Assembly: GCA_903861125.1 (NCBI GenBank)
Contig: CAIOTF010000015.1
Location: 205,008-269,007, forward strand
Direction: 5' to 3'
DNA: 64,000 bases
DNA from: an uncultured Ignavibacteriota bacterium
Lineage (GTDB): Bacteria > Bacteroidota > Ignavibacteria > UBA10030 > UBA8401
Each line of letters begins with the position of its first letter. Within the stretch, counting starts at the first letter, position 1. Below the pieces are notes generated by a model. The model did no database searches. It had not been told where the DNA came from and saw only the letters and a list, made by a program, of their open reading frames with translations. Shown piece after piece: positions 36,045 to 45,564 of the stretch. The translations under genes and the position numbers were made by a program.

Positions 36045-38153
36045 ATGAACAATACATTAACTGCTTTTTTACTGCTGATCTGCGTTCTCGTTGCTCCGGC
36101 GCAGCAGCAAGGAAGTGACATGAACAGTCTAAATCCGTTCTACAAAGAGTTCGATACTCCGTTCGGCACACCGCCGTTCGACAAGATCAAAAATGAACAC
36201 TTTATGCCGGCATTCATTAAAGGAATGGAAGTGCAGAAAAAAGAAGTGGATGCGGTCATCACCGATACGCTCCCTCCCACGTTCCACAATACCATCGAGG
36301 TGCTGGACAGAACCGGCGATATGCTCGGCAGAGTGAGTGCCGTGTTCTTTACACTGCAGGGAGCAAATACCAATGACGATATCCAGAAGATCGCCAATAA
36401 CGTGACTCCGCTGCTCACCAAACATCAGGATGATATTAATCTGAATGAAAAATTATTCCGCCGGGTCAAAACCATCTACGATGCGCGCAGTTCGGCCGGC
36501 TTGGATGCAGAACAGTTGAAACTTCTTGAAGATTATTACTCCAATTTCGTTCGCGGCGGAGCAAGCCTTCCTGCGGATAAGAAAGATCGCTTCCGCGCGA
36601 TCAACGAGGAACTCTCTCTCCTCTGTCTTAAATTCGACGAGAACGTTTTAAAAGAAGCCAACAATTTCAAACTTGTGGTCGATAAAAAAAGTGATCTTGC
36701 TGGTCTTCCGCAATCGGTGATCGATGCAGCTGCCGAAGCAGCATCGAAAGCCGGCTCAAAAGGCACATGGCTCTTTACCGTAAAAAAACCAAGCATGCTT
36801 CCGTTCCTTCAATACGCCAAGAACCGCGCCCTCCGCGAAAAATTATTGAAAGCGTATATCATGCGCGGAGACAATAATAACGAGTCTGATAACAAAATCA
36901 TCGCCGCTAAGATCGGCGCGCTTCGTGTTGAACGGTCAAATCTGCTGGGATTCAAAACCTACGCCGATTTCTCGCTGGACCGGACAATGGCGAAAACACC
37001 GCAGAATGTGTACGACTTGCTGAACAAACTGTGGGAACCGGCGCTGAAGAACGCAAAAAAAGAATGTGAAGAAATGCAGGCGATCGTGAAAAAAGAAGGG
37101 GGCAAATTCACCATCCAGCCGTGGGACTGGTGGTATTATGCCGAAAAAGTACGCAAACAAAAATACGATCTGGACGAGAACGAACTCAGACCATATTTCC
37201 TGATGGAAAATGTCCGGAAAGGCGTGTTTGATCTTGCCACAACATTGTACGGCATCCGGTTTACCGAACGGAAAGATATTACAACCTATTCCGATGAAGT
37301 GACCGTCTTTGAAGTGAAAGAAAAAGATGGAACATCTATCGGCTTACTCTATACCGATTATTATCCCCGTCCCGGAAAACAATCCGGTGCCTGGTGCGGT
37401 GCATTTCGTACGCAGGAACGCCGCGGAAATGCTATGATTACACCGCTGGTGACGAACGTCGGTAATTTTTCAAGACCGGTTGGGGATAAACCTTCGTTGT
37501 TAAGCAGAGAAGAAGTAGAAACACTCTTTCATGAATTCGGACATGCGCTGAATGCACTTTTCTCCAATGTCACTTACAAAGGATTGTCTACACCCGGTGA
37601 CATTATTGAACTCCCTTCGCAGATCATGGAAAACTGGGCATTCAATCCGGACGTGATGAAAACATATGCGTTCCATTATAAGACGGGTAAACTGATACCA
37701 CAAAATCTTATCGATAAAATAGAGAAAAGCAGCAAATTCAATCAGGGATTCATCACCGTGGAATATCTTGCCGCATGCTATCTTGATATGAATTGGCATA
37801 CTCTGACCTCCACAATTCCGGTAGAAACAAACGCGTTCGAAAAAGAATCGCTGAACAAAATCCGCCTTATTCCGGAGATCGTTTCGCGGTATCGTTCGGC
37901 AAATTTTCTCCATATTTTCAGCAGTTCATATTACGCTGCCGGATACTATTATTACATATGGGCCGAAGTCCTGGATGCCGATGCCTTTGAAGCATTTAAA
38001 GAAAAAGGATTGTTCGATCAGCAGACGGCAAAAGCGTTCCGTGACAACATTCTTGCACGATTACAGGCGGATGATGCAATGAAGCAATACGAACGGTTCC
38101 GCGGGAAGAAGCCGTCCATCGAACCGCTGCTGAAACGGCGGGGATTAGAATGA
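36045..38153 (+). CDS. M3-family zinc oligopeptidase (peptidyl-dipeptidase type)
   Basis: 702 aa, ATG 36045. A signal peptide (LLLICVLVAPAQQQ) implies export. The zinc motif HEFGH lies near residue 496 within LFHEFGHALNALFS, with the third ligand Glu in ELPSQIMENW about 27 residues later. Length matches the Dcp/OpdA family (~680-700). It cleaves oligopeptides, probably in the periplasm, and would complement the secreted peptidases nearby. A strong terminator follows. Confidence 0.93.
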   Translation: MNNTLTAFLLLICVLVAPAQQQGSDMNSLNPFYKEFDTPFGTPPFDKIKNEHFMPAFIKGMEVQKKEVDAVITDTLPPTFHNTIEVLDRTGDMLGRVSAVFFTLQGANTNDDIQKIANNVTPLLTKHQDDINLNEKLFRRVKTIYDARSSAGLDAEQLKLLEDYYSNFVRGGASLPADKKDRFRAINEELSLLCLKFDENVLKEANNFKLVVDKKSDLAGLPQSVIDAAAEAASKAGSKGTWLFTVKKPSMLPFLQYAKNRALREKLLKAYIMRGDNNNESDNKIIAAKIGALRVERSNLLGFKTYADFSLDRTMAKTPQNVYDLLNKLWEPALKNAKKECEEMQAIVKKEGGKFTIQPWDWWYYAEKVRKQKYDLDENELRPYFLMENVRKGVFDLATTLYGIRFTERKDITTYSDEVTVFEVKEKDGTSIGLLYTDYYPRPGKQSGAWCGAFRTQERRGNAMITPLVTNVGNFSRPVGDKPSLLSREEVETLFHEFGHALNALFSNVTYKGLSTPGDIIELPSQIMENWAFNPDVMKTYAFHYKTGKLIPQNLIDKIEKSSKFNQGFITVEYLAACYLDMNWHTLTSTIPVETNAFEKESLNKIRLIPEIVSRYRSANFLHIFSSSYYAAGYYYYIWAEVLDADAFEAFKEKGLFDQQTAKAFRDNILARLQADDAMKQYERFRGKKPSIEPLLKRRGLE

Positions 38154-38164
38154 TATAGACTGAA

Positions 38165-38199
38165 AACAAAAAACCCTGATCACAGATCAGGGTTTTTTA
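38165..38199 (+). terminator. Rho-independent terminator of M3 peptidase gene
   Basis: CCCTGATC (38174-38181) and GATCAGGG (38185-38192) pair perfectly around a 3-nt loop, flanked by A-run and T-run. Textbook form, and symmetric enough to act in both directions. Confidence 0.93.
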
Positions 38200-38247
38200 T
38201 TTCATCCGGCACCAGTATGGCAGGACCGGTTCATACTATTTCATAGA

Positions 38248-38309
38248 GACATCTGAAAAATCTCACATTTATGTCGGGATGACAATGGACAATCTATTTT
38301 TCAGATGTC
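38248..38309. repeat. Short MITE-like palindromic repeat
   Basis: 62 bp with near-perfect inverted ends GACATCTGAAAAAT and ATTTTTCAGATGTC. It shares its termini with the 122-bp element at 12022-12143 but has a different interior. It lies between convergent genes, eight bases before the kinase stop. Confidence 0.65.
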
Positions 38310-38316
38310 ACTCAAA

Positions 38317-41300
38317 CTAACCCTTCCCCAGCAATGTATCAACAACTGCTAATAATGTTCGGGGACTATGTGGTTTTCGAAGTATCGCGCTCGGCTTATG
38401 ATCCCCCATAAGATGGACAAGTTCTTCTTCCGAAAATCCGGATGACATCAGTACTTTTACATTCGGATTTATTTTACGCAATTCAATCAGAACTTCTCTG
38501 CCGTTCATCTTCGGCATGGAATAATCAAGAATCACCAGATCAATTGTCTGCCATTGATTTCGGTACATCTTTACACCTTCGACAGGATCGGTGGTTGACA
38601 GAAGTGTGTACGATGCATTCTTAAATATATCTTCTGTCAATTCAACAATAAATTGTTCGTCATCAATAAGAAGCGTTATGGGTTGGTGAACCGCACCTTC
38701 GGCATTCTGATGTTGAAGCGGCAGTGAATCTTTTTCGGACAGATGGAGCGGCAGTATCACCTGAAACACCGTTCCTGCCCCCTCTTTACTGTTCACCAAT
38801 ATACCGCCGTTATGTCCGCGGATAATACCCAGAACGGCTGATAATCCTAATCCACGGCCGACAAATTTCGTGGTAAAGAATGGATCAAACATTTTCGCTA
38901 TGGTTTCCTCATTCATGCCGATACCGTTATCCGAAACTTGCAGCAGCGCGTACTCCCCGCCTGGCAGCGTTGTATTGTTCAGTCTGCCGTATGGCAATAG
39001 TTCTTCTTCGGTGAGCGTTGCCGATAATACCGAAATATTGATAATCCCCTGTTTGTCTCCTATTGCTTCTCCGGCATTAATGATCAAATTCATCACAATC
39101 TGTTCTATCTGTCCGGGATCTCCTTTAATCGTTACCGGCGTTGATGAAAGATTCGGAACACATATTACATTTTTTACAAACGACGCTTCAAAGAGATCGA
39201 TATGTTCCTGCACCACCTTCACTAAATTGATGGCAATAATCTGGAATCTTCCTTTACCGGAAAATGCAAGCATTTGCTTGGTAAGTGTTGCGGCACGTTC
39301 CATGGCAGTCATTGTTCTCTGTAAATTCTTTGCCGCCGGATGATCTGCCGGTAATCTTTGTTGCGCCAACGATACATTTCCCATCATTGCGTTAAGCAGA
39401 TTATTAAAGTCGTGGGCGATGCCGCCGGCCAGCGTTCCGATGCTTTCCAGTTTCTGCATTTGGCGTTGTTTTTCTTCCATGAGCATGCGTTCGGAAACAT
39501 TGCGGACGATATGTACTGCGCCGACGACGTTGTCTTGGTTGTCCCGAATGGGACTAAAATGCAGTTCGTACCAGTTCCTTTCCAGCTTTGCATTTCCAAA
39601 TTCATGCGTAACAATAAAATCTTCTCCTCCAAAAGCACGGTCCCAGAATTTTTTTGCATAGGTAAGATCATCGGGAAGATAGGACAATGCCTGCACCATC
39701 GAATCTCCAACTTTCAGATCCTGCCCAAATATTTTCTTAAATTCTTCGTGAAATGCAGAATTAAAAAGTGTATACCGGTAATCGGTGTCCATGATTGCGA
39801 TTACATCTTTGGTGCTCTCCATAACTCTGGTGAGTTGCGTGCTGATTTGTTTAATTGCATTTTCCGCATGCTTGCGCTCAGTAATATCCCGGTGAAATGA
39901 CTGGATGTATTTTTCCTCTCCAATGGTGATATAACTTGCAGAGATCTCTTGTTGTATTATATTGCCGTCTTTATGGAAATGCTCTGCCTCAAATTGCAGC
40001 TTCTCACCGCTCACAATCTTCGACATTCTTTCTTTGATTATTTGAGAGGTCTCGGGAGTATCTAAATCATGGATATTTTTATCGACCACTTCATTGACGC
40101 TGTATCCGTGCATTTTTGCATATGATTCATTCACTCCGATAATTTTACCTTCGGTGGTCATATACATTATTCCGTCGCTCGCTTTTTCAAACAGCGTTTG
40201 ATAGCGCAACTTGCTTAATCGAAGATTTTCTTCTGCTTGCCTGCGTTCGGTAATATCACGGAGCATGACAAGCGCATTCCATTTATTTTCCAACTTAAAT
40301 TTTGACAGCATCACTTCCATGTCAAATTCAGTACCGTCTTTCCGCACTCCACGGGTGATGTATGCTGTCGGAGCATCCATGCCGGCCGAACGCTTTCGCA
40401 CATATTCCGTAATGCGTTCATGTTCGCCCGGAACGATGACATTCAAGATCGGAGTTCCAATCAATTCTTCCGGACTTGCGTAACCAAAAAGACGCAATGC
40501 CGCAGGATTGCACATCTGCCAAATGCCGTTGATATGCACACCGATGCCGTCATACGAATTGTCGAGGATCGCTTGTAATTTTGATTCACTTAACGTTAAT
40601 GCTTTTTCTACCTTTTTAAGCTCGGTGATATCTTGATTGGTGCCGCGGGTACCAACAATGCGCCCCGCACTGTCGTACACAACATTGATGCGGACAAGAA
40701 TATTCCGGATTTCTCCATCACGACGCCGGATAAGGTGCTCATGTTGAATGTGGCTGATTTCTCCGGACAATAACCGGGAGACAGCATCGTGGACGATGGA
40801 TTGTTCAGCCTGCAGCAAAAATTCACGAACATACACATCGGGTGCCATATGGTAGCCCCCTTCGCGTTCAGCTGTTGTATGATAGAGCTCGTAAAACCGG
40901 TCGTTAAATGTAAATGTTCTTGTCGCTGCGTCCATTTCCCAATAGGCAAGGTGCGACTGATCCAATGCCAGAGTAAGCCGTTCTTCGCTTTCCCGCAATG
41001 CTTCCATCACCATCCTGCGTTCAGTGATGTCGTAACAATGACCAATGTAACCAACAAATTCACCATTACTGTTGTACCGTGCGGTACCGTCGTCAACGAT
41101 CCACCGGTATTCCCCGTCGTGCCGTCGCAGACGATACTCCATACTGAAATTCTCGCGGCGGCCAAAAGATTCATTATAAATATCCAAACAGTGCTGCATA
41201 TCGTCAGGGTGAACACCCTCAGCCCAGCCGTTCCCCAACTCCTGCTCAAGCGTTCGTCCGGTAAATCCAAGCCATACCTTATTGAAATAGACGCACTGTT

Positions 41301-42699
41301 TATCGGTTCCGGATATCCAGACCAACGTATGACCGGAATCTGCCAGCGTTCGGTAATTTTGCTCACTCTCTTTCAGAGAATCTGTTTTTAACTTGCTCTC
41401 TGTAATGTCACTCACACTGCCAATCAACGACTCCGGATTTCCCTGGCGGTCGCACGCCACAATATATTTATCCTGAATCCATCGGTACCGTCCATCTTTA
41501 TGTTTGAAACGATATTCTAAATAATGGATGCTGCCCGGCGGACTGGCCATTGATTCAGCAATTACTCTTTTTACTGCATCCACATCATCGGGATGCATGA
41601 GATCCAAAACGATTGCGAGCGGTAATTGCTTCATTTCATCCGGAGTATATCCTGTGATACCGGCAAAAACCGGACTGAAATATTCATATTCATTGGTTTT
41701 AATATTTCGTTTATACGGCGCATCAATCGAATTCTCTATAACTTCTCGAAATCGCAACTCGCTTTCACGTATAACTTCTTCGGTATGTTTGCGTTTTGTA
41801 ATATCTAATGAAATGCCCCCTAAGTATGGTTCTTTGCCGGGTCGATCGATGAGAAACTTTTGCGTCTCGTAGGTATGCACAGTGCCATCATTAACGGCAG
41901 GGACGCTTTCTTCAATTTTTTCATGACCCGTTTTTAATGAATGCATGTCGTCATCATACAATTTTTTACCGAACTCGTTGGGAAACACCTCGAGCATGGT
42001 TTTTCCAAGCCATTGGGAAGAACCAACGGTGTCGTTCATGTATTTATTGGTGTAGACGGTTCTTCCTTCGTTGTCTTTAATAAAGACGATGGCGGGTAAA
42101 TAATCCATGAACAACGAAAATTTCTTCTCGCTCTCGCGCAGTGCTTCTTCTGTATGTTTCTGCTCGGTAATATCAACAGCCGTAATAAAACATTCTTTTT
42201 CGTTATCGTGATTAATACCGGTCAGGTGAAGAATCTTGGCGTCACCGCCATGCACAGAGATTTTCACATCGCACGATTCTTTTGTATGGCCGCCGCATAT
42301 TTTTTCAAAAAAGATATTGAAGGTTGGCCTTGTCTTTTCGCTGATAAAAGCAACAAATAAACATTCGGACACATTTGAGCGCCCTTTGCCAAGCACGTGC
42401 GCTCCAACGTGGTTTAATTCTTTAATAATCCCTTCGGCTGAAAGTATAAAATATCCTGTTGGTGCAAAATCAAATAATTCGGTGTATTTATCCGCAGCCG
42501 TTTTTGCCATTATGTTCGTTTGCAATAATGCTTCATTCTGCATTTCCAATTCAATCTGGTGCACCTGAAATTCATGAACAAGTTTTGCCATTTCTGCTTC
42601 AGAAAGCATCTTGCAATTTATTGTATTGTTCTTTTTCAGCTGCACTTCTGCTTTTCGGCGAAGAGTCGCCACAGATGATTTTTTACCGGGTGTTTTCAT
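38317..42699 (-). CDS. Cytoplasmic hybrid histidine kinase with eight PAS domains
   Basis: 1460 aa. The ATG at 42699 (GGAAAG upstream) is preferred to the TTG at 42723. Eight PAS/PAC units follow one another from about residue 60 to 1080, each ending in a DITERK-like motif. Then come HisKA with His in GGIAHDFNNLL, HATPase with MNLIINAGEAI and GRGLGLSAV, and a C-terminal receiver with LLIDDEQ and Asp in LVILDYSMP. There is no membrane helix or output domain, so it senses intracellular signals and passes phosphate on to an unknown partner. The PAS number is unusually high. It is divergent from the M1 peptidase gene. Confidence 0.93.
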   Translation of the reverse strand: MKTPGKKSSVATLRRKAEVQLKKNNTINCKMLSEAEMAKLVHEFQVHQIELEMQNEALLQTNIMAKTAADKYTELFDFAPTGYFILSAEGIIKELNHVGAHVLGKGRSNVSECLFVAFISEKTRPTFNIFFEKICGGHTKESCDVKISVHGGDAKILHLTGINHDNEKECFITAVDITEQKHTEEALRESEKKFSLFMDYLPAIVFIKDNEGRTVYTNKYMNDTVGSSQWLGKTMLEVFPNEFGKKLYDDDMHSLKTGHEKIEESVPAVNDGTVHTYETQKFLIDRPGKEPYLGGISLDITKRKHTEEVIRESELRFREVIENSIDAPYKRNIKTNEYEYFSPVFAGITGYTPDEMKQLPLAIVLDLMHPDDVDAVKRVIAESMASPPGSIHYLEYRFKHKDGRYRWIQDKYIVACDRQGNPESLIGSVSDITESKLKTDSLKESEQNYRTLADSGHTLVWISGTDKQCVYFNKVWLGFTGRTLEQELGNGWAEGVHPDDMQHCLDIYNESFGRRENFSMEYRLRRHDGEYRWIVDDGTARYNSNGEFVGYIGHCYDITERRMVMEALRESEERLTLALDQSHLAYWEMDAATRTFTFNDRFYELYHTTAEREGGYHMAPDVYVREFLLQAEQSIVHDAVSRLLSGEISHIQHEHLIRRRDGEIRNILVRINVVYDSAGRIVGTRGTNQDITELKKVEKALTLSESKLQAILDNSYDGIGVHINGIWQMCNPAALRLFGYASPEELIGTPILNVIVPGEHERITEYVRKRSAGMDAPTAYITRGVRKDGTEFDMEVMLSKFKLENKWNALVMLRDITERRQAEENLRLSKLRYQTLFEKASDGIMYMTTEGKIIGVNESYAKMHGYSVNEVVDKNIHDLDTPETSQIIKERMSKIVSGEKLQFEAEHFHKDGNIIQQEISASYITIGEEKYIQSFHRDITERKHAENAIKQISTQLTRVMESTKDVIAIMDTDYRYTLFNSAFHEEFKKIFGQDLKVGDSMVQALSYLPDDLTYAKKFWDRAFGGEDFIVTHEFGNAKLERNWYELHFSPIRDNQDNVVGAVHIVRNVSERMLMEEKQRQMQKLESIGTLAGGIAHDFNNLLNAMMGNVSLAQQRLPADHPAAKNLQRTMTAMERAATLTKQMLAFSGKGRFQIIAINLVKVVQEHIDLFEASFVKNVICVPNLSSTPVTIKGDPGQIEQIVMNLIINAGEAIGDKQGIINISVLSATLTEEELLPYGRLNNTTLPGGEYALLQVSDNGIGMNEETIAKMFDPFFTTKFVGRGLGLSAVLGIIRGHNGGILVNSKEGAGTVFQVILPLHLSEKDSLPLQHQNAEGAVHQPITLLIDDEQFIVELTEDIFKNASYTLLSTTDPVEGVKMYRNQWQTIDLVILDYSMPKMNGREVLIELRKINPNVKVLMSSGFSEEELVHLMGDHKPSAILRKPHSPRTLLAVVDTLLGKG

Positions 42700-43224
42700 A
42701 TATTCGCTCTTTCCTTGCGGCAATATCTATGCCGCTTATTCATGTATCTATTACCTTCCGATGGGTCGTCGTTCTAAACCAACCTTTTCCAAAAAGCGAT
42801 TATTGACCTAATAATAATGATTAGCCATACACACAAGCATTAGAGACCTATTGCGTTAACACGAACAAAGCCATTCATGTACTTAATATTGCCTTACAGA
42901 GCATTGAATTCCTGCATGTAAAATTCAATAATTCAATGCTATAGGCAATACGCTAAACAGCGTATTTGAATTTCATCAATATTGAAGGGTTTTTTTCTTG
43001 CAAAAACGGTCGGCGGACATACATTGTCACTTAGAGTGCGGCTTTATCAATAACGTGTAATTTGTCTCAATGGATTTCTCTTTTTCTATCTGTCGTTTTG
43101 ATGCTCACTCTCCCCGTCTCATTATTTCCGTGAAATAACGAGGAAACTTTTCCGTCGGATTTGTATATTGATTCATCAAAAATATCGTACGTTCAGCACG
43201 GCTTTAATAAATAAGGGACCTTGT
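42700..43224. other. Divergent intergenic region with long palindrome
   Basis: About 525 nt between divergent genes, with no open frame of note. It contains the nested palindrome at 42889-42950, a TACGCT/AGCGTA hairpin next to it (about 42949-42964) and a TACGTTCA box (43188-43195), a weak match to the -7 consensus for the M1 peptidase gene. Confidence 0.6.
42889..42950. promoter_or_regulatory. Nested palindrome in divergent promoter region
   Basis: The inner arms GCATTGAATT (42901-42910) and AATTCAATGC (42930-42939) pair perfectly over 10 bp. Outside them ATTGCC and GGCAAT pair again. It could be an operator for the divergent kinase and peptidase genes or an RNA hairpin. No known site recognised. 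Confidence 0.45.
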
Positions 43225-45075
43225 ATGAAAATGCTTTTTTTAACAATTGTTCTGTCGGTAATATCAATTTTTCCGGCGAACGCACAACCGGTAAACAGTA
43301 TGAAAGATATTCACTCATTTGCAAATACGCATGAAATTGCGGTGAAGCATCTCGCCCTCGATCTCACGGTCAATTTCGATACGAAAACTCTTTCGGGGAA
43401 AGCAACGCTCACGCTCGACAATAAAAAGAAAACAAAACAACTTATTCTCGATACACGCGGCCTTGAGATTGATAAGATAACGCTGGATGAGAAGGAAACC
43501 CGCGCAAAGTTCACGCTCGGTGATGAACAAAAGATCTTCGGCAGTCCGCTAACAATTACCATTACGCCGAAAACAAAATTCGTTACAATCTATTACATCA
43601 CATCCCCTACTGCCGGCGCTTTGCAGTGGCTTGAGCCGTCGCAGACAGCCGGAAAAGGAAAACCATTCCTGTTCACACAATCCGAGGCGATTCTGGCCCG
43701 CACATGGGTCCCGTGCATGGATGGTCCCGGCGTACGGATGACCTATTCGGCTACAATTCACACACGCCCCGATCTTGTAGCGGTGATGAGTGCGTCGGGC
43801 AATTCCGGAACCAAATCGGCAGACGGGGTTTACAAATTTGAAATGAAACAGCCGATCCCTTCGTACTTGCTGGCACTCGCCGTCGGTGATTTGGAATTCC
43901 GTCCGCTCGGTATTCGAAGCGGCGTATACGCCGAACCAAGCGTTGTGGAAAAATCGGCAAACGAATTTGCCGACATCGAAAAAATGATATCGGCTGCCGA
44001 AGAATTGTACGGACCGTACCGGTGGGAACGGTATGATCTTCTTGTCCTTCCCCCGAGTTTTCCCTTCGGTGGAATGGAGAATCCGCGCCTTACATTTGCA
44101 ACGCCAACCATTCTGGCTGGCGACCGCTCGCTTGTTGCTCTCGTAGCGCACGAACTTGCCCATTCGTGGTCCGGCAACCTTGTAACGAACGCAACATGGA
44201 ACGATTTCTGGATGAACGAAGGATTCACCGTTTATTTTGAACACCGTATCATGGAAAAAGTGTACGGCCGCGATTATTCCGAAATGCTTGCGGTTCTTAC
44301 ACTGAAAGATCTGAAGGAAGAAATTCAATCCATCGGACCGTCCAGCGACGACACGAAATTGAAACTGAACCTTGCCGGCCGCGATCCAGACGACGGAATG
44401 ACGAATATTGCGTACGACAAAGGATATTTTTTCCTGCGTCTGTGTGAAGAGACGATCGGCCGGGAACAATGGGATGCTTTTCTGAAACAATATTTCGACG
44501 GAAATGCATTTAAATCGATGACGACAGAAATGTTCCTTGAACATCTGCAGAAACAATTCAAGATCAAGCAAAATAAGGAGCTCTCATCGGCTCTGTCGAT
44601 CAATGACTGGGTATACACAGCCGGACTGCCGGCAAATTGCCCGAATCCGCAGTCGAATGAATTTGAGAAAGTAAAGAGTCAGGTAAATGCGTTTATGAAC
44701 GGCACCCCCGCATCGCAATTGAGTACACAGGGCTGGACAACGCATCATTGGCTCTATTTCCTCCGTAATATTCCAGATTCCATCCGCCTGGAAAAGGTGA
44801 TCGAACTTGACTACGCATTTTATTTTACCCGCTCCGGAAACTCCGAAATCCTGTGCGAGTGGTTCCTGCGCGCCATAAAATCGGACTATGAAACAGCCTA
44901 CGGCCCCATGAGAGGATATCTGATGAATGTCGGACGCAGAAAGCTTGTCAAACCGCTGTATACTGAACTGGCAAAGACCGAAAAAGGAAAAACGTGGGCA
45001 AAACAAGTATACGAAAAAGCCCGTCCCGGTTATCATTCCGTTACGTATAATACCATCGACGGCATTTTGAAATAA
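43225..45075 (+). CDS. M1-family aminopeptidase (leukotriene A4 hydrolase-like)
   Basis: 616 aa from ATG 43225, where a signal peptide begins (VISIFPANAQP). The zinc motif HELAHSWSGN lies near residue 308, with the third ligand in NEGFTVYFE 18-19 residues on, and the exopeptidase motif FGGMENP upstream (about 288). The C-terminal helical domain matches the LTA4H-type subgroup in length. It removes N-terminal residues from peptides in the periplasm and likely completes peptide breakdown with the M3 and S41 enzymes. Only a weak upstream promoter box was seen. Confidence 0.93.
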   Translation: MKMLFLTIVLSVISIFPANAQPVNSMKDIHSFANTHEIAVKHLALDLTVNFDTKTLSGKATLTLDNKKKTKQLILDTRGLEIDKITLDEKETRAKFTLGDEQKIFGSPLTITITPKTKFVTIYYITSPTAGALQWLEPSQTAGKGKPFLFTQSEAILARTWVPCMDGPGVRMTYSATIHTRPDLVAVMSASGNSGTKSADGVYKFEMKQPIPSYLLALAVGDLEFRPLGIRSGVYAEPSVVEKSANEFADIEKMISAAEELYGPYRWERYDLLVLPPSFPFGGMENPRLTFATPTILAGDRSLVALVAHELAHSWSGNLVTNATWNDFWMNEGFTVYFEHRIMEKVYGRDYSEMLAVLTLKDLKEEIQSIGPSSDDTKLKLNLAGRDPDDGMTNIAYDKGYFFLRLCEETIGREQWDAFLKQYFDGNAFKSMTTEMFLEHLQKQFKIKQNKELSSALSINDWVYTAGLPANCPNPQSNEFEKVKSQVNAFMNGTPASQLSTQGWTTHHWLYFLRNIPDSIRLEKVIELDYAFYFTRSGNSEILCEWFLRAIKSDYETAYGPMRGYLMNVGRRKLVKPLYTELAKTEKGKTWAKQVYEKARPGYHSVTYNTIDGILK

Positions 45076-45564
45076 ATATTATTCAAGAGCGTGTGTCATT
45101 TTAATTTATTAACTCACGTTACGTAGAAATACAAATGTGCAGCCGTGCGGCATCACGTACAGCGCGACTTCGACTCGGCACATCAATAATAGTCATCCTG
45201 AGCAAGCGAGTCCGTTTTGTGGACGAGCGCGTCGAAGGATGAGCAATTGACCTGCCTGCCGATTCGAAAGCTTTAACCTTGGTGCAGGCATGAAATCAAG
45301 ATGGGAACCTCACCATGAACAGTGTATTTTTTTTAGCCTGCTGCTCGTAGAACGTAACGTCAGTTATTAAAGAAGAAGAGTTCCGCTTGCGTTTGGTAAC
45401 GGCATGTGAATAATTATTATTATTTTTTCATCTGCTCAATCCTTGACAATCCTTTTTTCCCGCATCATCTGTGGTTTGCTTTTTTATCATAGCCATGCAA
45501 CAATATTTTTTGAGGCGGTCTGCGTGGCAGCCAAAATCAACCATAGGGACACGATAAACATATT
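45076..45564. other. Intergenic region with REP-like palindrome
   Basis: 489 nt with no supported gene. An imperfect palindrome at 45192-45245 (CATCCTGAGC to GAAGGATGAGC) resembles the common REP-type repeats of environmental genomes. The rest is AT-rich leader sequence of the next gene. Confidence 0.65.
45192..45245. repeat. REP-like palindrome
   Basis: GTCATCCTGAGC and GAAGGATGAGC frame a GC-rich interior with TCC/GGA pairing. This motif is widespread in genomes. No coding content; related sequence overlaps the start of the gene at 7083 and a fragment lies near 46796. Confidence 0.6.

Noticed and set aside
43161..43195. Promoter for the M1 peptidase equal to the others
   Set aside because: TACGTTCA deviates from the box and no TTG lies 20 nt upstream; kept only as a weak box in the intergenic entry.
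43549..44571. 340-codon open frame antisense to the M1 peptidase
   Set aside because: Shadow of a well-supported gene; no ribosome binding site or recognisable domain.
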